DNA from: Frigoriglobus tundricola
Lineage (GTDB): Bacteria; Planctomycetota; Planctomycetia; Gemmatales; Gemmataceae
NCBI RefSeq assembly: GCF_013128195.2
Contig: NZ_CP053452.2
Coordinates: 6,944,001 to 7,008,000, forward strand
Length of the DNA stretch: 64,000 bases
Direction: 5' to 3'
Position numbers and translations under genes: made by a program. The notes beneath the pieces are model-generated. The model had not been told where the DNA came from, ran no database searches, and was given only the letters and a program-made list of their open reading frames with translations. Below, piece after piece: positions 50,591-59,596 of the stretch. The stretch's first letter is position 1; each line of letters opens with the position of its first letter.

Positions 50591-52318
50591 ATGGCCAGCG
50601 ATAAATCCGCACCCGAGGACGGCCCCCCGCCCGACCCGTTCGAGGCCGAGCTGGTCGCGTACCTGGACGGCGAACTCGACCCGGCGGCGGCCCGCAAAGT
50701 GGAAGCGCGACTGGCCCGGGACGGGGCCGCCCGCGCCCGCGCGGCCGCGCTGAAAAAGTCGTTCGACATGCTCGACTACCTCCCGCGCCCCGAGCCGTCG
50801 CCCACGTTCGACCCGCACCCTGGACAAGTTGCCGGCCCTGAAACCGGCCGGGTCGGGCGCCGTTCCGGCCGCGGCGGCCCCGTCGCGCGGGGCCGGCTCC
50901 GGTCCGGTTCGGGCCGTCGGCTCGTCCGCCTCGGTGCCGGTCGTGCTCGACGCGGCCGACCGGGGGAAACGCGGTCCGACCGCCTGCGCCCGGTCCTCTG
51001 GGCCGGCGGGCTGGTCGCGGCGGTGTTCGCGTTCGCCGCGCTGGGCTTCTTCGTCACCGCCGCCGCGCGGGTGCCCCGCGCCCCGACACGCGACAAGGCC
51101 CCCGAGGACGCGAAGGCCGAGGTGAGCCCGCGGGTCGTCGAGTACCTCCCGCTGTACGCGCTGGCCGATGACCTCGCGTTCGTCGCCGGGCTGGCCCGGA
51201 CCGACCTGTTCGGGGACGACCCCGCCGTCACCTTCGATCCGACCCTCAAGGTGCCGGTTGAGGTCGCCGAAAAAGCCGCCGCCAGGCACTCCGACGCGAT
51301 GACGAAGGCGTTCCACGCGCTGCCCCCGGCCCGCCAGGCCGAGATCGCGAAACTCGACCAGGACCTGTTCGCGAGCGACCCGAAGCAGCGCGACCACCTG
51401 TTGCGTGCGCTGGAGGCCTATGCGGTGTGGCTGGAGCGGCTGCCCGAGGGCGAGCGGCGCGGCGTCCTGGCGGCCGCCACCCCCGGGCTGCGGCTCGATG
51501 TCATCCACAAGGTCCGCGCCCAGCAGTGGCGCGACGCGCTCCCGCCCTCGGTTCGCAACAAGCCCGAGCTGGTTTCGCAGTGGCAGGAGGACGAGGCCGC
51601 CCACCGCGAGCGGTGGGGGTTCATCCGCCGGCACGCGGCGGAATTCGCCGCCCACCGGTCGCCGTGGCCGTTCGACACGGAACCCGGTCGAAAAGAGGTC
51701 GTCGAGTTCGCCCGGCACGCGTTCAAAATCCCGCCCGAGAAGACCGACCCCAAGAGCGACGACGCGAAGAAGTGCCGGCTGTCATGGGACGAGCTGGCGG
51801 AGTACAGGCGCACGTTGGCCCAGGCCGAGCGCGACGGCGCCTGGGCGTGGTACGGGCTCGTGGTGTACGAGCTGGCGAAGGCGCACCCGTACTTGCCCGA
51901 GGCCGCCGATCCGAAACTCCTGATCACCGAACCGAAGGAGCTGCCGGAAGAGTATGTGCACGTACTCAAGAAGAAAACGACCTGGAGCTTCCGAAAGTGG
52001 CCGGAGTTCCCGCTCGAAATCCATCGTGAAACTCCGGCGCGCAAGCTCACTTCGACGAAACTGCCGCCGCTCGGGCCGGCGCGGCCGGACGAGTTCAAGG
52101 AGCCGGTGCGGACGTTTGTGACCACCGTACTCGAGTCCAAACTCTCGACCGCCGAGAGGGACGCGCTGCGGCAGGCCGAAGGGAAGTGGCCCGAATACCC
52201 GAAACTCGTTGTCCAGTTCGCGAAACGGCACGAACTGTCCGTGCCGGGCGTGACCCTTCCCGGTCCCCCGTCGCGGTGGGAGACCAACTACGCCCTCCGG
52301 CCACGCTCGATGAACTGA
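50591..52318 (+). CDS. membrane anti-sigma-like protein with large outer domain
   Basis: A 575-residue protein. The N-terminus (about 12-60: FEAELVAYLDGELDPAAARK) is the helical head of planctomycete anti-sigma proteins without zinc ligands. One membrane helix is at about 137-160 (GGLVAAVFAFAALGFFVTAA), and a 415-residue outer domain follows that I do not recognise. Between about 50813 and 50962 the sensible frame is shifted (TLDKLPALKPAGSG, SASVPVVLDAADRG) and is restored at a G5 run. Two compensating indels fit, and the whole frame stays open either way. Confidence 0.6.
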   Translation: MASDKSAPEDGPPPDPFEAELVAYLDGELDPAAARKVEARLARDGAARARAAALKKSFDMLDYLPRPEPSPTFDPHPGQVAGPETGRVGRRSGRGGPVARGRLRSGSGRRLVRLGAGRARRGRPGETRSDRLRPVLWAGGLVAAVFAFAALGFFVTAAARVPRAPTRDKAPEDAKAEVSPRVVEYLPLYALADDLAFVAGLARTDLFGDDPAVTFDPTLKVPVEVAEKAAARHSDAMTKAFHALPPARQAEIAKLDQDLFASDPKQRDHLLRALEAYAVWLERLPEGERRGVLAAATPGLRLDVIHKVRAQQWRDALPPSVRNKPELVSQWQEDEAAHRERWGFIRRHAAEFAAHRSPWPFDTEPGRKEVVEFARHAFKIPPEKTDPKSDDAKKCRLSWDELAEYRRTLAQAERDGAWAWYGLVVYELAKAHPYLPEAADPKLLITEPKELPEEYVHVLKKKTTWSFRKWPEFPLEIHRETPARKLTSTKLPPLGPARPDEFKEPVRTFVTTVLESKLSTAERDALRQAEGKWPEYPKLVVQFAKRHELSVPGVTLPGPPSRWETNYALRPRSMN

Positions 52319-52466
52319 TCCGGAATCGCCAGTGCTTCTCCTGGAGCCGGGCTCAGTAGGCCGGTGCGATGAAGTGCAGGGCACCGGCCCCGCGGAGGCC
52401 GGTTACGGGAGGAGCGTCGGAACGAATCAACGCGATCGCGTGTGACCTGTGTGCGGAGCGCGGACG

Positions 52467-52895
52467 ATGGCAGGCGAATGGGTGGTCTGGGCGCTGCTGT
52501 CGGCCGCGTTCGCGGCAGCCACCGCCATCCTCGCGAAGGCCGGCTCCGCTGCCATCGACCCCGATCTCGCCACTCTCATCCGCACCGCGGTCGTTCTCGT
52601 CTGTTTGCTCGTCCTGGTGACGGCCACCGGTAAGTGGACCACATCCGAAACTCCGTCGACCCGCACCGTGACGCTCCTGGTGTTGTCCGGCATCGCGACG
52701 GGCGCGTCGTGGCTGTGCTACTTCCGCGCCTTGAAGGCCGGTGAGGTGTCGAAGGTCGCGCCGGTGGACAAGTTGAGCGTGGTGCTGGTCGCGGTGTTCG
52801 CGGTGGTGTTCCTGCGCGAGCGGTTGAACGCGCGGGAGTGGACCGGCATCGGGCTGGTGGCCGCGGGCGTGCTGGTTCTCGCGCTGAAGCGGTGA
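52467..52895 (+). CDS. small EamA-type membrane transporter protein
   Basis: A 142-residue protein with four or five membrane helices forming one EamA unit: VVWALLSAAFAAATAILAKAG, a second helix VVLVCLLVLVTA, IATGASWLCYFRALKAGEVSK and GIGLVAAGVLVLAL. Proteins of this half-size (DMT superfamily, YddG/EmrE-like) probably dimerise. Substrate unknown. I chose ATG 52467; the frame is open 18 bases further. Confidence 0.8.
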   Translation: MAGEWVVWALLSAAFAAATAILAKAGSAAIDPDLATLIRTAVVLVCLLVLVTATGKWTTSETPSTRTVTLLVLSGIATGASWLCYFRALKAGEVSKVAPVDKLSVVLVAVFAVVFLRERLNAREWTGIGLVAAGVLVLALKR

Positions 52896-52954
52896 TCACT
52901 TATGGGCGGACAGCGTTAGTGACGATCGGTATATTTTCGCACTTGTATTTGAGT

Positions 52955-54406
52955 TCAAACTCTTACGCCATCTCCGAACCGCGCCCGCAGCCGGTCCTTG
53001 TCCGTTCGGCTCCTCACACTTCCTCTGACGTTAAGGTATCGGAGCCGTGGAAACGCGCGAGGCGATAGGAGTGCATCGATTCCTCTTTTCTTGATTGAAT
53101 TGTTCGACAAATCCAGCCTGACGACGTTTGCCGCCCACGGAGCTTCGGTCAGCGCCTTCATGCCCGTTGGGCCGATCCCGGACTGTCCCAATTGCAAGTT
53201 CAGCAGGCGGTTGAGGTAAGGGGATTTCGCCAGCGCCTGCACGGTATCGTCGCCAAATCGTCCCGGACCCAGGTCGAGTTTGGTGACCGATTCCAGTACC
53301 GCGCTCTCCGCGAGCGTATCAAACCCGGAGCCTCCGAAACCGAGTTGTCCGGAAACGAAGCTGAGGGTCCGGAGGTTGGGGGCGGGCGGAGCGGCGGCAA
53401 GTTCCTCCACATGCGCTTGTGTGAACCCACCGTAGCCTTGTGCGTTCCCGAACTCGCGAAGATGGACCCAAAACGGCGCCGAAGTAATCACACGGACTCC
53501 GTTCGGCCCGAGCGGGGCGGAGTCGTAACTTCGGAGACCGAGCGTGAGACGTTCCAGTCGTCGGGCTTGAGCCAAGTCCGCAAATATGCGGAGTTCGTCC
53601 ACGGAATAGTGCATCATCGACAACGAAAAGTCGCGGAGGCGCACTTCGGCCGGAAGCAGCTCACCGAGGCGAACGAACGACTGCGGTCCGCGTGAGGTGC
53701 CACTGTCCAACTCGAGGCTACGGAGTGAGGAGAGTGCGCGACCCGCGAGGGGGCTACCCGGCGCACCGAACTCCCAGTTCCGTAACTGCAATTCTTCGAG
53801 GGTGGCGAGCGTCCGTGCGGCGAACAGCTTTTCGGTGGTCGTAACGTCGGTTCCGTCTAATCCGCCTTTGCGGTCGTACAGATTTGTGCTGATTGTCAAC
53901 CGCCGGGCACGTGTGAGCCATTGTTGTGCGAGGAACCGATCGCCCGTTTCACCGTGGATGTTCAGGCACTCGATGAAGTGAACGGGGCTCAGGCCGAAGA
54001 GCGTTTCGCCCGCGTTCAAGAAGTCACTGGCGCTGCCGGTAGCGAAACCGGGGAACCCACGAACAAAAGAAAAAAAGCTCGTATGCGCCCTAAGGCCTTC
54101 GCTGCCGGGCGGCGGTTTCAGCGGCTTCGCCCACGATTCGCGTCGCGCGGTGTTGCTGAGCAATTTTCCCTGCCGCAGTTCCAGCTCGATGCGCCGGATC
54201 GCGGTATCAACGTCCTCTTCGTGCGGCGGGAGTCGCGCCAGTTCGCACTGCACGCGGATGAGTTCCGCACGCATCCGTACGGACCCGCGCTTTTGCTTCG
54301 GCATCGCCCCGGCGTGTTCGTCGAGCCAGTCGGCGTAGGCCAGGCGCGGCGTGTCCTCTTCCGGTTGGGAGCAGATCGCCGCGAGCAGGGCGCGTTCGTC
54401 CGACAC
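52955..54406 (-). CDS. TIGR02996-type leucine-rich repeat protein
   Basis: A 483-residue protein with the same architecture as the gene at 44360: the N-terminal TIGR02996 domain (ALLAAICSQPEEDTPRLAYA, DWLDEHAGA, AELIRVQCELARL), then leucine-rich repeats (LEELQLRNWEFGAPG, VTKLDLGPGRFGDDTVQALA, LLNLQLGQSGIGPTGMKAL, VVRLDLSNNSIKKRGIDALL). It is preceded on the same strand by the FAH-family gene with only 15 bases between them, so the pair may be co-transcribed. The final residues are basic. Confidence 0.85.
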   Translation of the reverse strand: MSDERALLAAICSQPEEDTPRLAYADWLDEHAGAMPKQKRGSVRMRAELIRVQCELARLPPHEEDVDTAIRRIELELRQGKLLSNTARRESWAKPLKPPPGSEGLRAHTSFFSFVRGFPGFATGSASDFLNAGETLFGLSPVHFIECLNIHGETGDRFLAQQWLTRARRLTISTNLYDRKGGLDGTDVTTTEKLFAARTLATLEELQLRNWEFGAPGSPLAGRALSSLRSLELDSGTSRGPQSFVRLGELLPAEVRLRDFSLSMMHYSVDELRIFADLAQARRLERLTLGLRSYDSAPLGPNGVRVITSAPFWVHLREFGNAQGYGGFTQAHVEELAAAPPAPNLRTLSFVSGQLGFGGSGFDTLAESAVLESVTKLDLGPGRFGDDTVQALAKSPYLNRLLNLQLGQSGIGPTGMKALTEAPWAANVVRLDLSNNSIKKRGIDALLSPRAFPRLRYLNVRGSVRSRTDKDRLRARFGDGVRV

Positions 54407-54421
54407 GGGGGCACCTCCGCT

Positions 54422-55276
54422 TCACGCCACCGGGTTGCGCAGCGTCCCGATGCCGCCGATGGTGATGCTCACATCGTCGCCGGAGGCGAGCGTGAACTCG
54501 TCCGGCGGGACGATTCCGGTGCCGGTGAGCAGGAGCGCGCCGTTCGGGAACTCGTTCTCCTTGAATAACCACTCGGCGAGGCTCTCCACACTCCGGGCCA
54601 TTTGCGACAGCGTGGTCGTTCCCTCGAACGCGACCTTACCTCCGCGGGTAATGTTGAGCTTGATTACCACGTCCGGCAGCGGCGGCATCGAGGCCACCGG
54701 CGTGACGACCGGGCCGATCGAACACGATCCCTTGTAGATCTTCGCTTGCGGCAGGTACAGCGGGTTCTCGCCTTCGATGTCGCGCGAACTCATGTCGTTG
54801 CCGACCGTGAACCCGACGATTTTGCCCGCGGTGGAGATGACCAGCGTCAGTTCCGGTTCCGGTACGCTCCACTTCGCGTCGGCGCGGATGCGGACCGGTC
54901 GGCCGGGGTCGACCACGCGCGCCGGAGTGGCCTTCAGGAACAGTTCCGGCCGCGGCGCGGTGTACACCTTGTCGTAGAACTGGGCCGCGCCAACGGATTC
55001 TTCCTCGCGGGCGACCTTGCTCCGCTTGTACGTCACCCCGGCGGCCCAGACCTCCTGGTGATCGACGGGGGCGAGGAACGTGAGCGCGTCGAGGGGCTCG
55101 GCGGTGGCCTTGGCGTCCTGGAGGTTGCGCGCGGTTGCGATCGGGTCGGGCGCGTGGAGCAGATCCGCGAGCGTTCGCACCGCCGGGTCGCGCGCGAGAT
55201 CGAGCGCGAACGCCTGACCGCCCTCAATCGCGACGACGCCGGACCCGTTTTGCCGCTGCACTTTGGCGAACTGCAT
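54422..55276 (-). CDS. fumarylacetoacetate hydrolase family protein
   Basis: A 284-residue FAH-superfamily enzyme. Metal-binding signatures are VWAAGVTYKRSKVAREEE, the ELTLVISTAGKIVGFTVGND block, MSSRDIEGENPLYLPQAKIY and LLTGTGIVPPDEFTLASGDD. Members hydrolyse or decarboxylate 2-keto-acid-type ring-cleavage products; the exact reaction here is unknown. It is in line with the Gfo/Idh/MocA gene upstream and the LRR gene downstream. Confidence 0.9.
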   Translation of the reverse strand: MQFAKVQRQNGSGVVAIEGGQAFALDLARDPAVRTLADLLHAPDPIATARNLQDAKATAEPLDALTFLAPVDHQEVWAAGVTYKRSKVAREEESVGAAQFYDKVYTAPRPELFLKATPARVVDPGRPVRIRADAKWSVPEPELTLVISTAGKIVGFTVGNDMSSRDIEGENPLYLPQAKIYKGSCSIGPVVTPVASMPPLPDVVIKLNITRGGKVAFEGTTTLSQMARSVESLAEWLFKENEFPNGALLLTGTGIVPPDEFTLASGDDVSITIGGIGTLRNPVA

Positions 55277-55390
55277 GAGCGTACCTGAGCAGTGAGGAGA
55301 GAACGTGCATTCGTTGTATGCGCACGCACGAAAACAGCGGCCGGAGCGCTCCGGCCGCTGGTGTGCTGGTCGGCCCGTGAAGGCGGGCGG

Positions 55391-56662
55391 TTACACGAAC
55401 TTGTAGATGCCCGGCGTCGGGACCGGCGGCGTTTCGATCGGCCCCCAGGCGTACTCCTTGGGCGCCAGGTTCTGGTTCGAGGCCAAGAGCTGCTTCCACG
55501 TCAGCCGCTTACCGGTGTAGGCGGCCTCGCGGGCCAGGAGCGCCATCAGCGTGCTGTGCGCGGCGCTCTCGCCGTCGTTGATGAGCTTGCCCGAGCGGAT
55601 GCCGGCGAACAGTTCGTCGTGCTCCACCTGGTACATGTCCTTCACCTTGGTCTCGCTCCCGAACTCCCAGGCCGGGCCGCCGGTCGGGGTGACGCTGTGG
55701 GCCATGAGTTGCGCCGAGCCCTTGGTACCGATCACGTGGTCGTTCACGTTGCCGGCGCACCCCTCCATCTGGCGGCAGAACGAGAACAGCTTGGCGCCGT
55801 TGGCGTACTCCAGCGTCACGGCGAAGTGGTCGTAGATGTGGCCGTACTTCGCGTCCCGGCGCTGCTGCCGGCCGCCGACGCCCGTGGCCGCCACCGGCAT
55901 CTGCCCGCCGAACACCCAGCTCGCCTTGTCGAAGTTGTGGCAGTGCTGCTCCACGAGGAAGTCGCCGGAGAGCCACGTGAAGTAGTACCAGTTCCGCATC
56001 TGGTACTCCATCGGGGTCCACTTCGGGTCGTTCCCGCGGTGCCAGATGCCCCCGGTGAGGTAGGTGATGTGCATCGCGGCCACGTCGCCGATGGCGCCGT
56101 CGTGGATCCGCTTCACCGTTTCGCGCTTGGCCAGGTCGTACCGGTAGCAGAACCCGGAGCACAGGCTCAGGTTCTTCTCCTTCGCGAGCTTGGCGGTCGC
56201 GATGACCGATTTGGCGCCGGCCACGTCCACCGCGACCGGCTTCTCGCAGAACACGTGCTTGCCGGCCCGGATCGCGGCGTCGAGGTGCAGCGGCCGGAAC
56301 CCCGGCGGGGTGGCGAGCAGCACCACGTCCACGCCGCAGTCGAGCAGCTTCTTGTAGCCGTCGAAGCCGTCGAACTTGCGGTCCGGGGTGACGTCGATCT
56401 TGTCGGCGACGTCCCGGAGCGATTTCAGGTTCGCGAGGCTGCCTTCGAGGCGGTCCATGAAGGCGTCGCACATGGCGACGAGCTTCACCTTCGGGTCCGC
56501 GCGGAGCGCCTCCGACGCGGCGCCGGTGCCGCGCCCGCCGCACCCGACGAGGCCCACGCGGAGCGTGTCGCTGCCGGCCGCGAACGCGCCGGGGGCGAGG
56601 GCGACGGTCGCCGCGGTCGCGGCGGACGTCTGGAGAAAGACGCGGCGGTTCGTGTCGGACAT
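55391..56662 (-). CDS. Tat-exported Gfo/Idh/MocA-family oxidoreductase
   Basis: A 423-residue protein. A twin-arginine signal (TNRRVFLQTSAATAATVAL) is followed by the NAD(P) Rossmann motif VGLVGCGGRGTGAA, the EKP motif in HVFCEKPVAVDVAGA and the family's C-terminal alpha/beta domain. Planctomycetes encode many of these exported relatives, probably sugar dehydrogenases or carbohydrate-modifying enzymes. Start ATG 56662 is set by the signal. The frame is open upstream into the PDZ gene, which I regard as accidental. Confidence 0.9.
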   Translation of the reverse strand: MSDTNRRVFLQTSAATAATVALAPGAFAAGSDTLRVGLVGCGGRGTGAASEALRADPKVKLVAMCDAFMDRLEGSLANLKSLRDVADKIDVTPDRKFDGFDGYKKLLDCGVDVVLLATPPGFRPLHLDAAIRAGKHVFCEKPVAVDVAGAKSVIATAKLAKEKNLSLCSGFCYRYDLAKRETVKRIHDGAIGDVAAMHITYLTGGIWHRGNDPKWTPMEYQMRNWYYFTWLSGDFLVEQHCHNFDKASWVFGGQMPVAATGVGGRQQRRDAKYGHIYDHFAVTLEYANGAKLFSFCRQMEGCAGNVNDHVIGTKGSAQLMAHSVTPTGGPAWEFGSETKVKDMYQVEHDELFAGIRSGKLINDGESAAHSTLMALLAREAAYTGKRLTWKQLLASNQNLAPKEYAWGPIETPPVPTPGIYKFV

Positions 56663-56825
56663 GGGACGGCCCCTTTGGGGAGGGATGGGACGAACTGGCG
56701 GTGAAGTGTTTATTGTGCGCGAGAGTTGCACGCGCGGCCAACGGGAATTCGCACGCGGCGCTGGTACTGCGTGGGGAAAGGGTGCGACCGGGCCGCCCGA
56801 CATCGGCCCGGGCCGGGTGGCCCCG

Positions 56826-57215
56826 TCAGTCGTCGATCGGGATCGGGCTGCTATAGCGGTAGGGCTGGTCGAGTTCCGGCGGGCGGCACGTGAGTTTGAC
56901 CCGGACCGTCTTTTTCTCGCTGCCGCGCTGCACCTCGACCTCGACGACCGCGCCGGGGCGGAACGAGCAGATGTGCGCGACCACTTGTTCGTAGCTCTCG
57001 GGGTGCAGGGTGCCCACCCGGAGGATGACGTCGCCGCTGCGGAGCCCGGCCTGTTCGGCGGGGGTCTTGGGTTCGACGCGGGAGACCACGACGCCGTCAC
57101 CGATCGTGACGCCCATGTACCCGCGGGCCATCGGGTCCGGCAACGCCGACGGCGGGACCGGCGCCAGGGCCGGGACCGTCAATCCGCCGAGCAGGAACGC
57201 AGTGATCGCCGTCAT
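56826..57215 (-). CDS. exported PDZ-domain protein
   Basis: A 129-residue protein with an N-terminal signal (MTAITAFLLGGLTVPALAPV) and one PDZ domain: GYMGVTIGDGVVVSRVEPKT, PAEQAGLRSGDVILRVG, and VEVQRGSEKKTVRVKL. There is no protease domain, so it probably serves as a stand-alone peptide-binding unit in the envelope. AGGAG precedes ATG 57215. Confidence 0.8.
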   Translation of the reverse strand: MTAITAFLLGGLTVPALAPVPPSALPDPMARGYMGVTIGDGVVVSRVEPKTPAEQAGLRSGDVILRVGTLHPESYEQVVAHICSFRPGAVVEVEVQRGSEKKTVRVKLTCRPPELDQPYRYSSPIPIDD

Positions 57216-57594
57216 GGTGAACTCCTGGCGCTGCCGCCACGGCCGCGAGGAGGCACGCGGCCTACCTTCCACTCATGCCCGAAGTCACCCGTGAACGCAA
57301 GGGGAAACAAGCGAAAACGCAAAGGGAGAAATGCGGTTCCGGTGCCGTTTCGCGCCTCGCTGTGAGGACTTCAGGAACCGGATAACAACCGGTGGCGGAG
57401 GCTCATGCGAACGGCCGGCGCGCCCCGTATTCGATGGCACGGGGCAATACACGTGCGCAGTAACGGAACGAGTGCTGCCCGTGATCGGTCACCTTTGGAT
57501 TTGCCATCCAAGCGAACGTGTGGTCACAGCCCGTAGAACTTCACAAAGTTCCGGACGTACCCTATCGGTGGTCAAAGTGCGAGGACAGCCGAAC
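57216..57594. other. intergenic region without a clear gene
   Basis: 379 bases upstream of the PDZ gene, which probably include its promoter. On the minus strand the last dozen codons before a TGA at 57524-57526 read RNFVKFYGL, which resembles the end of the amidohydrolase at 58469 (NAVKFYGLGAG); it may be a decayed remnant. I see nothing else. Confidence 0.3.
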
Positions 57595-58395
57595 CTAGAA
57601 GCAGCGAAGCCGGTGACGCATTGCGGTAACCTCGTCAACCAGCCAGCAACCTCGGCAGTGCCGTTCCTCTTGGCTGCAGTGAATCAGGATGTCTGTGTCG
57701 TAGCAACCACGTTCCTCGAACCGCTCGCCAAGTTGCTCCACGCTGTCGAAGTTGCCTGCCTCGAACATGCCGGTGGCCGAATGCACCATCGCCTCGTCTA
57801 GCCAGTCACGTTCAACCGCAATCCGGGCATAAGGGCTGGGCATGACTTCACGGATAGCCTCTGCCATCAACCTCTGGGCGACCTGATAGCACTGCATCCA
57901 GACCGAAGGATGGCCGGGCATCTCGATTCGGGCGAACCAATCCCACGGCAGTTCGTGCGGACTGGGAACGTAGCTCGGCGGCGGGGCTGGTCGGTATAGG
58001 AGGTACTGCCGCACCTGCTCGACAACCCATTCCAGCGTTTCGCCGAACTTGCTCCGAGTTCGTGCCCACCGAACGACTTCGTGACACAGGCCGACGCCGA
58101 GTGATTCGTTGTTTTCGGGAAAGTCCACGCTACGCATGTCCGCAAGGATGACCTCCAGCACTTCAGTTGCACCGTCCATGACATTGCCATCGAGCAGCCC
58201 GTAAGCGGCACGCTCTACCCGATCCATCGCAGCACGGACGCCGATCCGATCCATCACCGGCAGCGTCCACATCGGGCGGATGTAACCCGTCAGAATCAGC
58301 AACCGCTCGCCATCGGTCAGCGTGTCGCCTAATCGTTCAACAAGTGCGGCCGGATCGGTGCAGGTGCGCCAATCGGTGTGAGTGGTGATTGCCAT
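57595..58395 (-). CDS. hypothetical protein
   Basis: A 266-residue soluble, mostly helical protein: MAITTHTDWRTCTDPAALVE, then FPENNESLGVGLCHEVVRWA, WDWFARIEMPGHPSVWMQCY and a Cys/His-rich C-terminus (CYDTDILIHCSQEERHCRGC), which may bind zinc. No signal peptide. I do not recognise the family. GC is lower than in the neighbours. It is in line with the amidohydrolase upstream. Confidence 0.6.
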   Translation of the reverse strand: MAITTHTDWRTCTDPAALVERLGDTLTDGERLLILTGYIRPMWTLPVMDRIGVRAAMDRVERAAYGLLDGNVMDGATEVLEVILADMRSVDFPENNESLGVGLCHEVVRWARTRSKFGETLEWVVEQVRQYLLYRPAPPPSYVPSPHELPWDWFARIEMPGHPSVWMQCYQVAQRLMAEAIREVMPSPYARIAVERDWLDEAMVHSATGMFEAGNFDSVEQLGERFEERGCYDTDILIHCSQEERHCRGCWLVDEVTAMRHRLRCF

Positions 58396-58468
58396 CGGTG
58401 GGCGTTCGAGGAGGTTCCCGAGTACAGGTTACCATAACTTGACACCGGCAGTGGATACCCGGTTCGGT

Positions 58469-59425
58469 TCAACCTGCGCCAAGTCCGTAGAACTTCACCG
58501 CGTTGTCGTGGAACAGCTTCTTCTGCTGGTCCTCCGCCCGGTCCTTGACGATCGTCTTTAGCGCCGTCAGCCAGTCGGCGTACTTCTCGACGCCGAGCAG
58601 GCACACGGGCCAGTCGCCCCCGAACATCACCCGGTCGGGGCCGAAGCTGTCCATCGTGTGGTTGATGATCGGGGCGAGGTCGTCCAGGGTCCACTTCCCG
58701 CGGGCCGGCGCCGAGGCGATGAACCCGCTCACCTTGCCCACCACGTTCTTCTTCGCCGCGATCAGGGTCATGTCCTTCTTCCACTGCTCGCGCTGCGCCG
58801 GCGTGTGCTTCAGGTCGCCGTTGCCGCAGTGGTCCAGAATGAACCGCGTGCCGGGGCACTTCTCCGCGAGCTTGGCGAAGTCCGGCAACTCGGCCGGGCG
58901 GACGCACATGTCGAAGCTCAGCCCCAGCTCGCCGAGGAGCTGAACGCCCTTCACGAACGCCTCCTCCAGGCAGTACCCGGCCGGCGTGCTCTTCACGTGC
59001 AGCACCTGCCGGATGCCCTTCACGTACTTGCTGTCCTTGAACTGCTTCGCGTAGGCCGCGAACCCGTCGGAGTTGGGCCGGCCCGACACCACCGCGGCGC
59101 ACGTCGCCGTTTTGCCGCTCTTGCACAGCTCGGTGACGTAATCCGCCTCCTTCTGCTGCTGCTCGGGCACCACGTCCACTTCCATGTAAACGGCCTTCAC
59201 CACGTTCAGCCCCTTCGTGGCCTCGGCGTACTCCTTCGGGGTGAAGTTGTGGCCGAGGATCTTGCCCTCGGGGGTGCTCGGGTCGAACCACGCGAGCTTC
59301 AGTTCGTCCAGGTTCCACAGGTGCTGGTGCGTATCGACGACGGGGAGCATCGGCTTGTCCTCAGCGGTGGCGAGCGCGGTGGCCGTGACGGTGGCAGCGG
59401 TGGCGAGGAAGTCGCGGCGGTTCAT
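58469..59425 (-). CDS. exported amidohydrolase (Amidohydro_2, lactonase-like)
   Basis: A 318-residue TIM-barrel metal hydrolase. A Tat-like signal (MNRRDFLATAATVTATALAT) precedes the HxH-type motif VVDTHQHLW. RFILDHCGNGD supplies a further His, and MFGGDWPVC the catalytic Asp. It resembles L-fuconolactonase and 2-pyrone-4,6-dicarboxylate lactonase. The substrate is unknown, probably a sugar lactone. It is divergent from the epimerase gene across a palindrome. Confidence 0.88.
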   Translation of the reverse strand: MNRRDFLATAATVTATALATAEDKPMLPVVDTHQHLWNLDELKLAWFDPSTPEGKILGHNFTPKEYAEATKGLNVVKAVYMEVDVVPEQQQKEADYVTELCKSGKTATCAAVVSGRPNSDGFAAYAKQFKDSKYVKGIRQVLHVKSTPAGYCLEEAFVKGVQLLGELGLSFDMCVRPAELPDFAKLAEKCPGTRFILDHCGNGDLKHTPAQREQWKKDMTLIAAKKNVVGKVSGFIASAPARGKWTLDDLAPIINHTMDSFGPDRVMFGGDWPVCLLGVEKYADWLTALKTIVKDRAEDQQKKLFHDNAVKFYGLGAG

Positions 59426-59445
59426 GGTGCTCTCTGATTGACTCG

Positions 59446-59539
59446 AGTCTCAGGTCATAAGGTCGCAAGTCGTAAAGTCGAAAACCTGGAACCGCTCCTG
59501 TCTTTGGCTTTACGACTTGCGACCTTATGACTTGAGACT
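59446..59539. repeat. palindrome, AGTCTCAAGTCATAA family, copy 2
   Basis: AGTCTCAGGTCATAAGG... on the left and ...CCTTATGACTTGAGACT on the right, with an inner CGCAAGTCGTAAAG/CTTTACGACTTGCG stem. It sits between the divergent starts of the amidohydrolase and the epimerase, so it is not a terminator. The outer 15 bases match copy 1 at 20703 except for one base. Confidence 0.85.
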
Positions 59540-59596
59540 TCATTAGGGAGAAGGTGCCCCGATGGTAACATGCCGGCGGGCGAGTACAACGACCTC

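Noticed and set aside
56663-57100. Upstream extension of the Gfo/Idh/MocA frame
   Set aside because: It runs antisense-like through the PDZ gene, and the Tat signal fixes the start at 56662.
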